Source: Candidatus Aminicenantota bacterium (GTDB taxonomy: Bacteria > Acidobacteriota > Aminicenantia > Aminicenantales > JAFGAV01). Taken from it: a stretch of DNA of 6,013 nucleotides. Positions 5,351-6,013 of this stretch are shown here, piece after piece (the first letter of the stretch is position 1; each line of letters starts with the position of its first letter). The stretch covers positions 1 to 6,013 of the forward strand of contig VGJG01000119.1 of NCBI GenBank assembly GCA_016867615.1, read 5' to 3'. The notes under the pieces were generated by a model, which was not told where the DNA came from, made no database searches, and saw only the letters and a list, made by a program, of their open reading frames with translations. The translations under genes and the position numbers were made by a program.

Positions 5351-6013
5351 ATGGACATTCCGGCCGCCGTCGAGGCGGAGGTCGAAAAGCGCCGCGGCGA
5401 GATCATCGCCCTGAGCCGGGAGATCCACGCCCGGCCCGAATTGGCCTTCGAGGAGCGGGAGACGTCGCGCCTGCTCCAAGCCGTGCTTCAACGGGAGGGG
5501 TTCGGCGTGTCGGCCGGGACGGCCGGCCTCGAGACCGCCTTCCGGGCGGTCGCAGAAGGCTCGGGCGGCGGCGGAGCGGGAAGCGGCCGCCCCCGCCTGA
5601 TCTACACCGCCGAGATGGACGCCCTGCCGGGCCTGGGACACGCCTGCGGCCACAACATCATCGCCGCCGCGGCCGTCTGGTCGGCAGTCGTCGTCAAGTC
5701 GGTCCTGGGCCGGGCGCTCGAGGGCTCGGTCGAGGTCGTCGGCTCGCCGGCCGAGGAGCGCGGCAGCGGCAAGGTGGCCCTCATCGAGGCGGGCGTGTTC
5801 GACGGCGCGGACGCCGTCCTGCAGATGCACCCCCACGCGCTCGACACCGTCGTCGGCCAGGCCATGGCCCGCCGCAGCCTGTCGGTCGCCTTCTTCGGCC
5901 GCAAAGCCCACGCCGCGGCGGCGCCGGGAGAAGGACGCAACGCGCTCGACGCCCTGGTGCTGTTCTACCACTCGCTCATCCTCCGGCCGGGGCGGCTGCC
6001 GGCGGGCTGCCTG
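5351..6013 (+). CDS. M20 amidohydrolase, AbgB/PM20D2-like, N-terminal part
   Basis: The first 221 residues are present and the frame is still open at the window edge; relatives run to roughly 400-450 residues. There is no signal peptide, so the enzyme is probably cytosolic. REIHARPELAFEERET (residues 23-38) is the family opening. YTAEMDALPGLGHACGHN (85-102) carries metal ligands Cys99 and His101, and SPAEERGSGK (132-141) carries Glu135/Glu136. MHPH (159-162) carries His160, and the lid domain begins around 170-190 with FFGRKAHAAA. The GLGHACGHN form and PAEE-x-GSGK are typical of the aminobenzoyl-glutamate hydrolase/PM20D2-like branch, which cleaves amide bonds of small amino acid conjugates. 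It differs clearly from the exported enzyme at 2762-4069, whose motif is MHACGHD. A Gly/Ser-rich insert lies at 70-80 (EGSGGGGAGSG). The ATG at 5351 is the only plausible start; GAGGG lies just one base before it, too close for a normal ribosome site. Confidence 0.88.
   Translation, partial: MDIPAAVEAEVEKRRGEIIALSREIHARPELAFEERETSRLLQAVLQREGFGVSAGTAGLETAFRAVAEGSGGGGAGSGRPRLIYTAEMDALPGLGHACGHNIIAAAAVWSAVVVKSVLGRALEGSVEVVGSPAEERGSGKVALIEAGVFDGADAVLQMHPHALDTVVGQAMARRSLSVAFFGRKAHAAAAPGEGRNALDALVLFYHSLILRPGRLPAGCL

Noticed and set aside
4496..5971. Minus-strand 491-codon open frame crossing the pilin-like gene, the mobile element and the second amidohydrolase
   Set aside because: It spans two well-supported plus-strand genes and the intergenic repeats, with no domain signature. 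I considered whether part could be a transposase remnant and found no DDE or similar motif.
1..6013. tRNA, rRNA, CRISPR array, toxin-antitoxin or defence genes
   Set aside because: I looked on both strands and found no cloverleaf, repeat-spacer pattern or defence-family motif.

Overview
The window is a GC-rich bacterial chromosomal segment carrying the 3' end of one gene, three complete genes, and the 5' part of a fifth. The combination of a GTP-type phosphoenolpyruvate carboxykinase, an exported transglutaminase-like protein, exported M20 amidohydrolases and a zinc-ribbon/type IV pilin-like fusion resembles genomes of Acidobacteriota or Aminicenantota (formerly OP8). This placement is inference from gene content and base composition, not something the sequence proves. 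No plasmid, phage, CRISPR or defence genes are visible.

Layout. Bases 2-361 (+) hold the C-terminus of GTP-dependent PEPCK. A convergent 174-base gap follows, with no convincing terminator. Bases 536-2575 (-) encode a 679-residue secreted three-part protein with an intact Cys-His-Asp transglutaminase-like core. Its promoter (TATAAT with a 17-base spacer) lies in the divergent gap at 2576-2761 and has a perfect 12-base palindrome inside the spacer. Bases 2762-4069 (+) encode a secreted M20D metallo-amidohydrolase of 435 residues with all metal ligands present. Bases 4223-4924 (+) encode a 233-residue protein with an N-terminal four-cysteine zinc ribbon, a Pro/Gln/His-rich linker, one membrane helix, and a pseudopilin-like (GspG-like) C-terminal domain. 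It has its own strong promoter, a TTGACA box 18 bases from TATGAT. Bases 5351-6013 (+) begin a second, cytosolic M20 amidohydrolase of the AbgB/PM20D2-like type, cut by the window edge.

The clearest non-genic structure lies immediately after the zinc-ribbon/pilin gene. It is a 152-base element (4935-5086) with 22-base terminal inverted repeats matching at 20 of 22 positions. It is flanked by an exact 8-base direct repeat, ACGAAAGT. It has no transposase and looks like a MITE or the collapsed ends of an insertion sequence, possibly ISL3-like. It entered two bases after the stop codon and appears to have separated the gene from downstream terminator-like hairpins.

The genes do not form one operon: strands alternate at the left, and each plus-strand gene has its own promoter candidate. 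The two amidohydrolases suggest use of acylated or amide-linked amino acids or peptides, one enzyme outside the cytoplasmic membrane and one inside, but no substrate can be read from sequence alone. I saw no coherent new multi-gene system. The items most worth a second look are the small mobile element and the zinc-ribbon/pilin fusion.
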